Shown here in pieces: positions 54,591 through 62,547 of a DNA stretch of 64,000 nt. Source of the DNA: CAVUCH01 sp963697705 (lineage in GTDB: Bacteria > Acidobacteriota > Vicinamibacteria > Vicinamibacterales > JAENWD01); NCBI GenBank assembly GCA_963697705.1, contig CAVOPA010000017.1:1488001-1552000 (forward strand), in the 5' to 3' direction. Each line of letters starts with the position of its first letter. Within the stretch, counting starts at the first letter, position 1. The translations under genes were made by a program, and so were the position numbers. The notes below the pieces were generated by a model that saw nothing but the letters and a program-made list of their open reading frames with translations, did no database searches and was not told where the DNA came from.

Positions 54591-54822
54591 ACGGCCCGCC
54601 TGAAGGCGGGCACTACAGGGACGGCCCGCCTGAAGGCGGGCACTACAGGGACGGCCCGCCTGAAGGCGGGCACTACAGGGACGGCCCGCCTGAAGGCGGG
54701 CACTACGCGGGATGGCGGGCACTACGCGGGACGGCGGGCACTACGTGGGACCGGCCGCCTAATAGCGGGGACGACGTACGGCGGATCGTGTTTTCCGTGT
54801 AGTGCCCGGCTTTAGCCGGGCC
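54591..54822. repeat. Tandem REP-like palindromes (30-bp unit, four copies) plus related hairpin
   Basis: Four exact or near-exact 30-bp units run from 54591 to 54710. Each carries the hairpin GCCCGCCTGAAGGCGGGC (7-bp stem, TGAA loop) followed by ACTACAGGGAC or a variant. Shortened half-units continue to about 54755. At 54805-54822 a related hairpin, GCCCGGCTTTAGCCGGGC, lies in the opposite setting (preceded by TGTAGT). Located between the DUF3891 and SpoIIE genes, where it may act as a terminator or mRNA-stabilising block. Confidence 0.88.
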
Positions 54823-54907
54823 AAACGAAAGGGCACCGCGAGCCCGGCCCAGCGAACATCCCGAGTCGCGTCTGCGTCGAAACGGACTGGGTGCCCAAGA
54901 CTTCCGC

Positions 54908-56944
54908 ATGAGTGTTCGCACACGCCTCATCGTTGCTTTCCTGGTCCTGTCAGTGCTGCCGCTGACAGCGGTCACGCTCTATTCCTACGGATCGTCGGTC
55001 GGCGCCTTCCGTGCCGCGGTCGCGAGCGAGTCGGACCGGATGGCGATGGAGCTTCAGCAGCGCCTCGACACGGTCACGGCGGATCTCGGCCGACAGGTCG
55101 GCCGCGTATGGGAGCCCGGCCGGCCGGGGGCAGCCGACGAGGCGAGGACGGAGAAGAGCGACGGCGTGCCCGGCGACGTGGAGGTCGTGGAGCGGATCGC
55201 GAGCATGCTCGGAGACTCGGCGAAGCTGCTGGACCGGGTCGAGTTCACACCCGCGCCCGGCGTGCCGGCCCACGCCAGCTCCGCGTCACGGTTCGCCTCC
55301 GTCGCCACCTCCTCCACCCGCTCCAGCGGCCGGCGCCGTACCCCCGCCGCCGGTACCTCCGCGCGTCGTGGTCGACATGCACCAGGTGATGGCGCAGGTC
55401 GAGAAGGAGGTTGCGCGCCGAGGGGCTTCCGCCCGAGGCCGCGGCACATCTCCGTGCACTCGGCGAGCGGCTCGGTCCCGTCGCTGCAGGAAGGGCTCCG
55501 GATCGCCGGCTCGGCGGGCCAGTCAGCCGCGTCGGCCATGTCGCAGCAGGCCCGAGAGCGCGCCCGTGAGCGCGCCGTCCGGGCGAGCGAGATGGCCCAG
55601 GCCGAGCGGCGGGCGGCGCTCGCCGGCGAGGCGCTGGCGGTGCCGGTCATGCGCGATGGCGAGATGGTGGGCCGCGTGAACGCCCAGCTCAATCTGCCGC
55701 GGACCTTCGCCCTGGTGCTCGGAAGCGCCCACGCGTCGCAGGGCGAGATCCCGTTTGCGATCGACGCCGATGGCGCTCTGCACGCCGCCAGCCCGGACCA
55801 TCAGCGGCAGCTCACGGCGTTGAACGTGACCGCGCTGCGGCGATCCGGCGTACGCCAGCAGGACGACTGGGTGATTGTCACGCGCGAGGCGCCCTCGAAC
55901 ATCACATTCGGCATCGCGCGACCCATCGCCCGGTCGCTGCAGCAAATCAAGAAGGCCTCGGTGCGAAGCCTGTCGCTCGGCATGGGCGTCATCGCGCTCG
56001 CCCTGCTCGGCATCGTGCCGCTGTCGCGCCGCATGACGCGCAACCTGACGACGCTCACCGACGGCGTGCAGCGCATCGCGAAGGGCGATTTCACCGCGCG
56101 CGTGCCGGTGCGGTCGCGCGACGAGTTTGGCGCGCTGGCCGGCGCCTTCAACCAGATGGCGCAGGACGTCGAGCATCGGCAACAACTCGTCGTCGAACGC
56201 GAGCGGCTGCAGCGCGAGCTGGAGCTGTGCCGCCGCATCCAGACCGAGATGCTGCCGCACGCGTCGCTGCGGCTCGGCCCCACCGAGGTCAAGGGCATCT
56301 CGATCCCGGCCCGTGAGGTCGGCGGTGACTTCTTCAACTACTTCGAGCTGCCGGGTGGCGACGTGGCGGTGCTCGTCGGCGACGTGTCCGGCAAGGGCAT
56401 CAGCGCCGCGCTGCTGATGGCGAACATCCAGGCGACGCTGCGGGCACGGCTGCCGCTCGAGCCCGACCTGGCCCGGCTCACCGCCGCGATCGACAAGGAG
56501 ATCGAGGAGTCGACGCCGGCCGGCGTGTACGCGACGTTGTTTCTCGCGATTCTGGACCCGCGGAGCAAGACGCTCCGCTATGTGAACGCCGGCCACCACC
56601 CGCAGTTCCTGATCCGGGGCGACGGGATCGTGCCGCTCTCGAGCGGCGGCATGCCGGTCGGCCTGTTCGCGGGACACGGGTACACCGAACGCGCGGTGCA
56701 GCTCGCAGACGACGACCTGCTGTTCTTCTACACTGACGGGCTCGTGGAGGTGGAGAACGAGGCCGGCGAGATGTACGGCGCCGAGCGCCTCGAGTCGCTG
56801 CTGCGCACCAACAGCGGGCAGGGAGTCGACGTGCTGATCGAGCGCGCCGAGACTGGCGTGCGCGCCTTCCGCGGTGCGGCCGAACCATTCGACGATCTCA
56901 CGATCATGGCGCTCCGGCTCGGCGTCAAGCCGCACGCCGCTTGA
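54908..56944 (+). CDS. Membrane-bound SpoIIE/PP2C-type serine phosphatase with HAMP domain
   Basis: 678 residues. An N-terminal membrane anchor (TRLIVAFLVLSVLPLTAVTL) leads into a large periplasmic sensing region, then a second helix (SLGMGVIALALLGIVPLSRR), a HAMP domain (LTDGVQRIAKGDFTARVPVR) and a coiled linker (VVERERLQRELELCRRIQTE). The PP2C core has REVGGDFFNYF, VLVGDVSGKGISAALLMANI and LLFFYTDGLVEVENEAGEMY, with the metal-binding Asp residues. Such RsbU-like phosphatases relay signals to anti-sigma-factor antagonists. Oddity: residues ~125-185 read as Arg/Pro/Gly noise, while another frame there gives a Pro-rich linker and VVVDMHQVMAQVEKEVARRG, so two compensating indels bracket ~170 bases. 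Confidence 0.85.
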   Translation: MSVRTRLIVAFLVLSVLPLTAVTLYSYGSSVGAFRAAVASESDRMAMELQQRLDTVTADLGRQVGRVWEPGRPGAADEARTEKSDGVPGDVEVVERIASMLGDSAKLLDRVEFTPAPGVPAHASSASRFASVATSSTRSSGRRRTPAAGTSARRGRHAPGDGAGREGGCAPRGFRPRPRHISVHSASGSVPSLQEGLRIAGSAGQSAASAMSQQARERARERAVRASEMAQAERRAALAGEALAVPVMRDGEMVGRVNAQLNLPRTFALVLGSAHASQGEIPFAIDADGALHAASPDHQRQLTALNVTALRRSGVRQQDDWVIVTREAPSNITFGIARPIARSLQQIKKASVRSLSLGMGVIALALLGIVPLSRRMTRNLTTLTDGVQRIAKGDFTARVPVRSRDEFGALAGAFNQMAQDVEHRQQLVVERERLQRELELCRRIQTEMLPHASLRLGPTEVKGISIPAREVGGDFFNYFELPGGDVAVLVGDVSGKGISAALLMANIQATLRARLPLEPDLARLTAAIDKEIEESTPAGVYATLFLAILDPRSKTLRYVNAGHHPQFLIRGDGIVPLSSGGMPVGLFAGHGYTERAVQLADDDLLFFYTDGLVEVENEAGEMYGAERLESLLRTNSGQGVDVLIERAETGVRAFRGAAEPFDDLTIMALRLGVKPHAA

Positions 56945-57066
56945 TGCCTTAACCCGATGCCAAACGTTCCCGGCTTCGGGCTTCCGGTGTCGGGCCTTCC
57001 TGAGCACTGGCCCCAGCCCGCAGACGGGAGGCCGCAGCCGATTTCGCTACATCACAGTTAGCAGCC

Positions 57067-59085
57067 TCACCACACCTCGCACCGTTTTTCCGCCGGACGG
57101 ACCATCGCCGCTCCCGGTTTGCACGAGAACGCCGTCGCAAACGGCGGCATGTTCGAGAGCGGCCCGATGACGCGGAATTTCGAGATCGGGTGCGGGTCGC
57201 TCTGAACCATCGTCCGAGCGAACTCGGGACGGATCTCGTCGCCGCGGAACTGTCCCCACGCGATGAAGAACTGCTGGTCGGGCGTGAAGCCGCCCAGGTC
57301 GCGCGCCGGTGTCTTCTGCTGCGCCTTCTGGAACGCGAGATACGCGATGCGCGCGCCGGCGAGATCCCCGATCGCCTCACCCAGCACCAGCCTGCCGTTG
57401 TGGTGGAGGTTCGGCTCGACGAAGTAGCCGTCGAACTGATCGACCACACATGCGGCCTTCGCCTTGAACTTGGCTTGGTCGTCTGGGGCCCACCAGTTGT
57501 GCAGCCGGCCCTGCGCGTCGTACTGCGCACCCTCGTCGTCGAAGCCGTGCGAGATCTCGTGGCCGATGACCACGCCGATGGCGCCGTAGTTCACGGCATC
57601 GACGTTCTCGACGCTGAACGCCGGCGGCTGCAGAATGCCGGCGGGGAAGACGATCTCGTTCAGCAGCGGGTTGTAGTACGCATCTGAGGTCGGCGGCGTC
57701 ATGGTCCAGAGGCCGCGATCGGTCGGCTTGCCGATGAGCGATCGGTTGAAGGCGACGTTGGCCTTCTGCGCGGCGACGACGTCGGCCCAGTAGTCGGTCC
57801 TCGAGATCGGCACGGCGCTGTAGTCCCGCCACTTGTCGGGATAGCCAACCTTCGGATTGAAGGTCGAGAGCTTCTCGAGCGCCTTCTTCTTCGTCTCCGG
57901 CCCCATCCAGTCGAGGCCTTCGATGATGTCGTGCATCGCCAGCAGCTCATTGCGCACCAGCTCCTGGATGCGGGCCTTGGCCGCCGGCGGGAAATGCTTC
58001 TCGACGTACTTCCGGCCGAGCGCCTCGCCCATGAGCTCGTCCGCCTGCTCGACACAACGCTTCCACCGCGGCTTCATCTCCGTCGCGCCCGCCAGGTGGG
58101 CGCCGTAGAACTGGAAGTTCGCCTCCACGAACGGCTGCGACAGCGACGGGGCGGCCGCGTTCAGCAGCTGCCATCTCAGATACGTCTTCCAATCGGCGAC
58201 CGGCACATGGGCCAGCGCGTCGTCGACCGCGGCCATGAACTTCGGCTGCTCGACGTTGAAGTCCGCCTTCGGCAGCCCTGCCTGCGCGAGGTACGTGGTC
58301 CAGTCGAAGTGCGGCGTCATCGTCTGCAGGGCGTCGACGGTCGTCCTGTGATCGGTGGCCTGCGGATCGCGGAGGGCGACGTTGTCGAGCGACGCCTCGG
58401 CGAGCCTCGTCTCCATCGCGAAGACGCTCGCGGCCGCCGTCTGCGCGTCGGCCGCGCTCGCTCCAGCCAGGGTGAAGACGGTGGTGATGTACGCCTTGTA
58501 CTTGTCGCGGGTGTCGCGGAAGCGCTCCTCGGTTTTGGAGTAGTAGTCGCGGTCGGGCATACCGAGGCCATTGGCCGCGACCTGGGCGACCGTTTGCGCC
58601 GGCTCGTGGTTGTCGGGGCCGGCGTACACGCCGAAGGGGGCAGTGAGCCCCATCGCATGGAGCGAGCGGATCATCGCCTGGATGTCGGCCACCGTGGACA
58701 TTGCGTCGATCTGCTTGAGCAGCGGTCCGAGTGGCGAGACGCCCAACTGGTTGACGCGCATCTCGTCCATGCAGGCGCCATGGAAATCGCCGATCAGCTG
58801 TCCGATCGAGCCTTTCGGAGTGTTCGACTCCGCCGCCGCTTCGTCCAGGATGCTCCGGAGCGCCTCCTTCGTGTCTTCGCCGGCCTTCCACCTCCGGCCC
58901 CAGCGCGGCATCGACGCGGGGATGGGGTTCCGTGCCCGCCAGGCGCCGTTGGCGTATTCGTAGAAGTTGTCGCACGGGTCGGCGGACCTGTTCATGTCCC
59001 CCGTCTCCATCGTCTTCAAAGGCGGGGCCTGCGCCGAGAGGGCGCACGAGCCGAGGAGCAGGAACACTATGCGGACGGCACTCAT
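57067..59085 (-). CDS. Exported M13-family metallopeptidase (neprilysin-like)
   Basis: 672 residues from the ATG at 59085 (signal MSAVRIVFLLLGSCALSAQA). NRSADPCDNFYEYANGAWRA is the family's N-terminal signature. VNYGAIGVVIGHEISHGFDD holds the HEISH zinc motif. GEAIGDLAGARIAYLAFQ gives the third zinc ligand Glu and the ExxxD motif. The end (CKPGAAMVRPAEKRCEVW) matches the M13 C-terminus, including the conserved CxPG and CxVW residues. Length is normal. It cleaves peptides in the periplasm or outside the cell. Confidence 0.93.
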   Translation of the reverse strand: MSAVRIVFLLLGSCALSAQAPPLKTMETGDMNRSADPCDNFYEYANGAWRARNPIPASMPRWGRRWKAGEDTKEALRSILDEAAAESNTPKGSIGQLIGDFHGACMDEMRVNQLGVSPLGPLLKQIDAMSTVADIQAMIRSLHAMGLTAPFGVYAGPDNHEPAQTVAQVAANGLGMPDRDYYSKTEERFRDTRDKYKAYITTVFTLAGASAADAQTAAASVFAMETRLAEASLDNVALRDPQATDHRTTVDALQTMTPHFDWTTYLAQAGLPKADFNVEQPKFMAAVDDALAHVPVADWKTYLRWQLLNAAAPSLSQPFVEANFQFYGAHLAGATEMKPRWKRCVEQADELMGEALGRKYVEKHFPPAAKARIQELVRNELLAMHDIIEGLDWMGPETKKKALEKLSTFNPKVGYPDKWRDYSAVPISRTDYWADVVAAQKANVAFNRSLIGKPTDRGLWTMTPPTSDAYYNPLLNEIVFPAGILQPPAFSVENVDAVNYGAIGVVIGHEISHGFDDEGAQYDAQGRLHNWWAPDDQAKFKAKAACVVDQFDGYFVEPNLHHNGRLVLGEAIGDLAGARIAYLAFQKAQQKTPARDLGGFTPDQQFFIAWGQFRGDEIRPEFARTMVQSDPHPISKFRVIGPLSNMPPFATAFSCKPGAAMVRPAEKRCEVW

Positions 59086-59154
59086 GATTGGATAACCATC
59101 AGGGGTGGCCAGCTCGAGGAGGACGCGCGCTTCAGGACTAATGCACTGTATGTC

Positions 59155-59259
59155 ACCCATCAGTCACGTGGGGCAGGGCTTCAGCCCTGCAAATCGCGCT
59201 CGCAAGCAGGCCTGAAGGCCTGCCCCACATGACTACACAAGTGAATCGCGGGTTTAAGG
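59155..59259. repeat. REP-like double-palindrome repeat, copy 2
   Basis: The second copy of the 105-base repeat at 10919-11023, in the same orientation, one base different (CCCTGCAAATCG versus CCCTGCCAATCG). It lies between the divergent M13 peptidase and VirJ-like genes. Confidence 0.85.
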
Positions 59260-59394
59260 CGCCAATCCTTGTGGACCCCGGCATTCTATCGCGCGTGCCC
59301 CGACGACACACACGCCCAGTGCTCTGGTTCGAGCGTCTCGGCCGCCCAGGCCTAGCTCGCGGTGCTACGATCGGGATCGGCCACGTCTTCCGAT

Positions 59395-60252
59395 ATGCCG
59401 CGTCGTCACACTGCAGCCGTTCTCATCGCGCTCGGCCTCGCCTTCGACGCCGGGTGCGCGGCGAGCCTGCCAGCCGCCGCCCACGCGCACGCGGCGAACT
59501 CGGTCGCCGTCGCCCATGTACAAAATCGGTGGCTGCTGCTGCACCTGTCGCGCCCGACGGATGCGCCTGCGCGCCAGTCGCTCGTCATCTACGTCACGGG
59601 TGACGGGGGATGGCGAGGCAAGGACCTCGAGACGTTCCAGCACCTGCGGGGGTGGGGCCAGCCGGTCGCGGGCTTCAGCGCGCCCGATTATCTCGATCAC
59701 CTGCGTGGCGGCGCCGAGAGCCTGTCTCCGCGTGCTCTCGCCGACGACTTCTCCAGCATCATCCTCGTGGCGGCTGCGCAGCTGGATCTGACGCCTGCGC
59801 CCCGCGTCGTGCTGGTCGGCGTGTCCCGCGGCGCCGACCTCGTCGTGGTGGCGGCGGGCGAGCGGACGCTCCAACCGCTCGTCGAAGGTGTCGTCGCCGT
59901 GGCACTCACCGACGAGGAAGAATTCGTGCGGCGCAGCCCGTGGAAGCCAGGCGGAGCTCGGGCGAGTGCGCCGGTGCCTGCGCCGCGGCTCGAGATGGTG
60001 AAGCCGTACGAGTGTCTCACCGAAATTTCTCTGCCCGTCTCGTTGATCCAGAGCACCAACGACGAATATGTGCCGGCGGCGAGCGCCGCGCGGTGGTTCG
60101 GGCCGGACACCCCCTCGCGCCGGTTCCACCCGATTGCCTCGCGCAACCACAGCTTCAGCGACGCGCGTCACACGCTCTACCGCGCGATCCGCGACTCGAT
60201 CGACTGGGTCATTCACGCCTCCCACCTGGCGGCCGCCGGCGGGCTCTCGTGA
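59395..60252 (+). CDS. VirJ/AcvB-like alpha/beta hydrolase (first of tandem pair)
   Basis: 285 residues from the ATG at 59395 (MPRRHTAAVLIALGLAFDAG), giving a signal with a lipobox-like DAGCA. SLVIYVTGDGGWRGKDLETF is the hallmark of the AcvB/VirJ family. PRVVLVGVSRGADLVVVAAG holds the nucleophile elbow (GxSxG as GVSRG), and SASRNHSFSDAR-like sequence (residues RNHSFSD) supplies the catalytic His region. VirJ homologues are periplasmic; related enzymes hydrolyse aminoacylated lipids. Its stop overlaps the GTG start of the next gene (GTGA). Confidence 0.8.
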   Translation: MPRRHTAAVLIALGLAFDAGCAASLPAAAHAHAANSVAVAHVQNRWLLLHLSRPTDAPARQSLVIYVTGDGGWRGKDLETFQHLRGWGQPVAGFSAPDYLDHLRGGAESLSPRALADDFSSIILVAAAQLDLTPAPRVVLVGVSRGADLVVVAAGERTLQPLVEGVVAVALTDEEEFVRRSPWKPGGARASAPVPAPRLEMVKPYECLTEISLPVSLIQSTNDEYVPAASAARWFGPDTPSRRFHPIASRNHSFSDARHTLYRAIRDSIDWVIHASHLAAAGGLS

Positions 60253-61058
60253 CCCGTCCCTTCGTCCTGCTGCTCGCGTTACTGGCGTGCAGCCCTGCCC
60301 GCGCCGCGTCTGCCGGAACAGCGGAGACCATCACCGTGCCGGTACGCGGCCGCAGCGTTCCGTTGACGATCTACATTCCGCCGGCCGGCGCGCCTCAGCG
60401 CGGCACCGTCATCATGGGCAGCGGAGACGTGGGCTGGGTCGGGCTATCGGTCACGGCCGCCGAGTTCCTCCTCAGCCAGGGCTACATCGTCGCCGGTGTC
60501 AACGTGCGACGCTACCTGTCGGATTTCACCTCGGGTTCCGACCACGTCACCGTCGATCAGATCGGGCAGGACTACCGCACCTTCGCGCAGTACCTGAAAT
60601 CGCGCCAGCTGCTGCGCGATCCAGTGGTGCTGTCCGGCGTATCGGAAGGCGCGGCGCTCGCCGTGGCCGCGGGCGCCGCCTCGGCCAACCACGACTGGGT
60701 TGACGGTGTGCTGACGATGGGACTGCCGCCGACCGCGGAGCTCGCGTGGCGGTGGAGCGATTTCTCCGGGTGGATCACGAAGAAGGACCTCAACGAGCCG
60801 TCCTTTGCTCCGGCGGAGGTCATCGCCGCGATCGCGCCGAAACCGCTCTGGATGGTGCAGTCGGTCAAAGACGAGTACGTCACCGAGGGCGACTACCGGC
60901 GGTTCGAGGCGGTCGCCCGTGATCCCAAACGGCTCGTGCTGATCGACGCCAGCAATCACCGCTTTACCGATCGCATCCCCGAGCTGCAGCGGCAGCTGCT
61001 CGCGGGTCTCGCCTGGATCGCGGCGGGCGGGAGGGCGGTGACCGGCGGGAGCCTGTGA
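60249..61058 (+). CDS. VirJ/AcvB-like alpha/beta hydrolase (second of tandem pair)
   Basis: 269 residues from the GTG at 60249, overlapping the previous stop. Signal MTRPFVLLLALLACSPARAA. GTVIMGSGDVGWVGLSVTAA replaces the TGDGGW motif of the first protein. PVVLSGVSEGAALAVAAGAA is the nucleophile elbow (GVSEG) and DASNHRFTDR gives the catalytic His. The two proteins are related but diverged, so an old tandem duplication with specialisation is likely. Predicted periplasmic. Confidence 0.8.
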   Translation: MTRPFVLLLALLACSPARAASAGTAETITVPVRGRSVPLTIYIPPAGAPQRGTVIMGSGDVGWVGLSVTAAEFLLSQGYIVAGVNVRRYLSDFTSGSDHVTVDQIGQDYRTFAQYLKSRQLLRDPVVLSGVSEGAALAVAAGAASANHDWVDGVLTMGLPPTAELAWRWSDFSGWITKKDLNEPSFAPAEVIAAIAPKPLWMVQSVKDEYVTEGDYRRFEAVARDPKRLVLIDASNHRFTDRIPELQRQLLAGLAWIAAGGRAVTGGSL

Positions 61059-61094
61059 GATGAGCGTGTCCCTTGCGCCGACACGAGACGGACG

Positions 61095-61988
61095 GTGATA
61101 CCGACATTGGCCGCGTGCGACCAGCGCGTGAAATCCTCGCGCGTGTCTCGCTCCTCGCTTGGCTTGCTTGCCGCGACCGTTCTACTGCTCCTGTTCGCCG
61201 CCGGATCCGTGCCGGCGAACTCTTTTTGCCGCCGCGTGCTCCTCATCGGAAACAGCCTGACGACGGCGAACGATCTGGCGCGGATGGTGGGGCAGTTGTC
61301 GGCGGCCTCAGGCGCGCCGATTTGCGCCTCTGTCGTCGCGTTCAACGGCTTCAGCCTGAGCGATCACTGGGACCGCGGTCGCGCGCTCGCCTCCATTCGA
61401 CGCGGGGGGTGGGACGCGGTTGTGCTGCAGCAGGGCCCTTCGTCGCTTGCTGAATCACGCGCCCAACTCGTGAGCGACACCAGGCGCTTCGACGCCGAGA
61501 TCCGGCGCGCCGGTGGGCGCACAGCGCTCTTCATGGTGTGGCCGCCGAAATCCCGCGCGGCGTTCTCCGACGCCGTGTCCGGGTCGTATGCGGAAGCGGC
61601 CGCAGCTGTGGGCGGTGTCTTGCTCCCGGCCGGAGATGCCTGGCGGGCCGCGTGGTCACTCGATCCCGAGCTCACGCTGTACGGTCCCGACAGGTTCCAC
61701 CCGTCGCCTCTCGGCTCCTTGCTTGCGGCAATGGTGATTTCACGAGGACTCACCGGCCGGCCCGCGCCCAACACAGCTGTCGCGCTCGTCCCTGGGCGCG
61801 CCCTCGATCCGCAGGTGTGGCGCACGCTACTGACCGCAGCGGAGGCCGTTGACTCGTTGACCGTTAACCGCGTACCGCCGCCGCCGCCCGCGCCTTACCG
61901 CTTCGTCTGCCCCTGGGCTACCTTCGCCATTGCGACGGCGAGTGCCAGTCCGCCGAGCGTCTTCACGATTGCGGGCTGGTCCGCGTAG
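61095..61988 (+). CDS. Exported SGNH-hydrolase-like protein
   Basis: 297 residues from a GTG at 61095; a GTG at 61143 is also possible. Signal LGLLAATVLLLLFAAGSVPA. RVLLIGNSLTTANDLARMVG holds block I (GNSLT, with the serine), WDAVVLQQGPSS matches the DUF4886/SGNH-like pattern, and DRFHPSPLGSLLAAM is block V with catalytic His. Probably an esterase or a carbohydrate deacetylase. The last ~30 residues are antisense to the convergent gene and may be non-native. Confidence 0.75.
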   Translation: MIPTLAACDQRVKSSRVSRSSLGLLAATVLLLLFAAGSVPANSFCRRVLLIGNSLTTANDLARMVGQLSAASGAPICASVVAFNGFSLSDHWDRGRALASIRRGGWDAVVLQQGPSSLAESRAQLVSDTRRFDAEIRRAGGRTALFMVWPPKSRAAFSDAVSGSYAEAAAAVGGVLLPAGDAWRAAWSLDPELTLYGPDRFHPSPLGSLLAAMVISRGLTGRPAPNTAVALVPGRALDPQVWRTLLTAAEAVDSLTVNRVPPPPPAPYRFVCPWATFAIATASASPPSVFTIAGWSA

Positions 61989-62413
61989 AAGTGGCTGATG
62001 CGGTCCATCACCGAGGGATCGGTGCGCTCGGCCTCGGCTGCGAGTTCCTGCACCGCCTCCGCCGGCACCTGATCGGCTTCCTCGGGCCGAACAGCACCCT
62101 GCCCGATGGAATTGGCCGTCGCGACGCCGTGCCTGCTCAGCACACGCGAGATCACGGCCGGGCCGAGCGTGCTGACGAGCGTGTTCAACACGGTTGCACG
62201 CTGATCGCCGGCGGATCGCGTGAACAGCTGCGACAGCATGTTCGGGAACGGCGCCGTCTGGTCCGAGCGGAATGCCTCGGCGATACCCGATGCCACAGTG
62301 TCGCGCGGCGCGTGCTGCGCCAGGTGATCGAAATCCTGCTCGGCCGCCTGCTGATCGACGCGACCGCTCGCGTAGTTCTGCAGCATCGAGCCGAGCTGTG
62401 CGGTCCAGTCCAT
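61895..62413 (-). CDS. Hypothetical helical protein
   Basis: 172 residues from the ATG at 62413, with GGAGG upstream. MDWTAQLGSMLQNYASGRVD, FDHLAQHAPRDTVASGIAEA and FPNMLSQLFTRSAGDQRATV are Ala/Gln-rich helices. The C-terminus IVKTLGGLALAVAMAKVAQG is a glycine/alanine-rich segment. The pattern resembles small DUF937/YidB-like proteins but does not match well enough to name. Its 3' end overlaps the convergent SGNH gene by ~94 bases. Confidence 0.7.
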   Translation of the reverse strand: MDWTAQLGSMLQNYASGRVDQQAAEQDFDHLAQHAPRDTVASGIAEAFRSDQTAPFPNMLSQLFTRSAGDQRATVLNTLVSTLGPAVISRVLSRHGVATANSIGQGAVRPEEADQVPAEAVQELAAEAERTDPSVMDRISHFYADQPAIVKTLGGLALAVAMAKVAQGQTKR

Positions 62414-62547
62414 GATGAGAACCTCCGCCGCGGGCAGTGCAAATTCGGCTCCGCTCGCGGGGCTCCAGCGCGGGCCATTCGACCCGCTGCGGGCCGAGGC
62501 ACCGGGCGGACCGTGGATGCAGAGGCCGATCTCATAGAATGCACGGC

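Noticed and set aside
54591..54710. CRISPR array
   Set aside because: The 30-bp units are contiguous with no spacers and are palindromic REP-type repeats; no cas genes are present.
55523..57007. 494-residue minus-strand ORF rich in His/Arg/Glu
   Set aside because: Antisense to the SpoIIE phosphatase; composition is that of a GC-rich shadow frame.
57931..59232. 433-residue plus-strand ORF
   Set aside because: Antisense to the M13 peptidase and has no recognisable domain.
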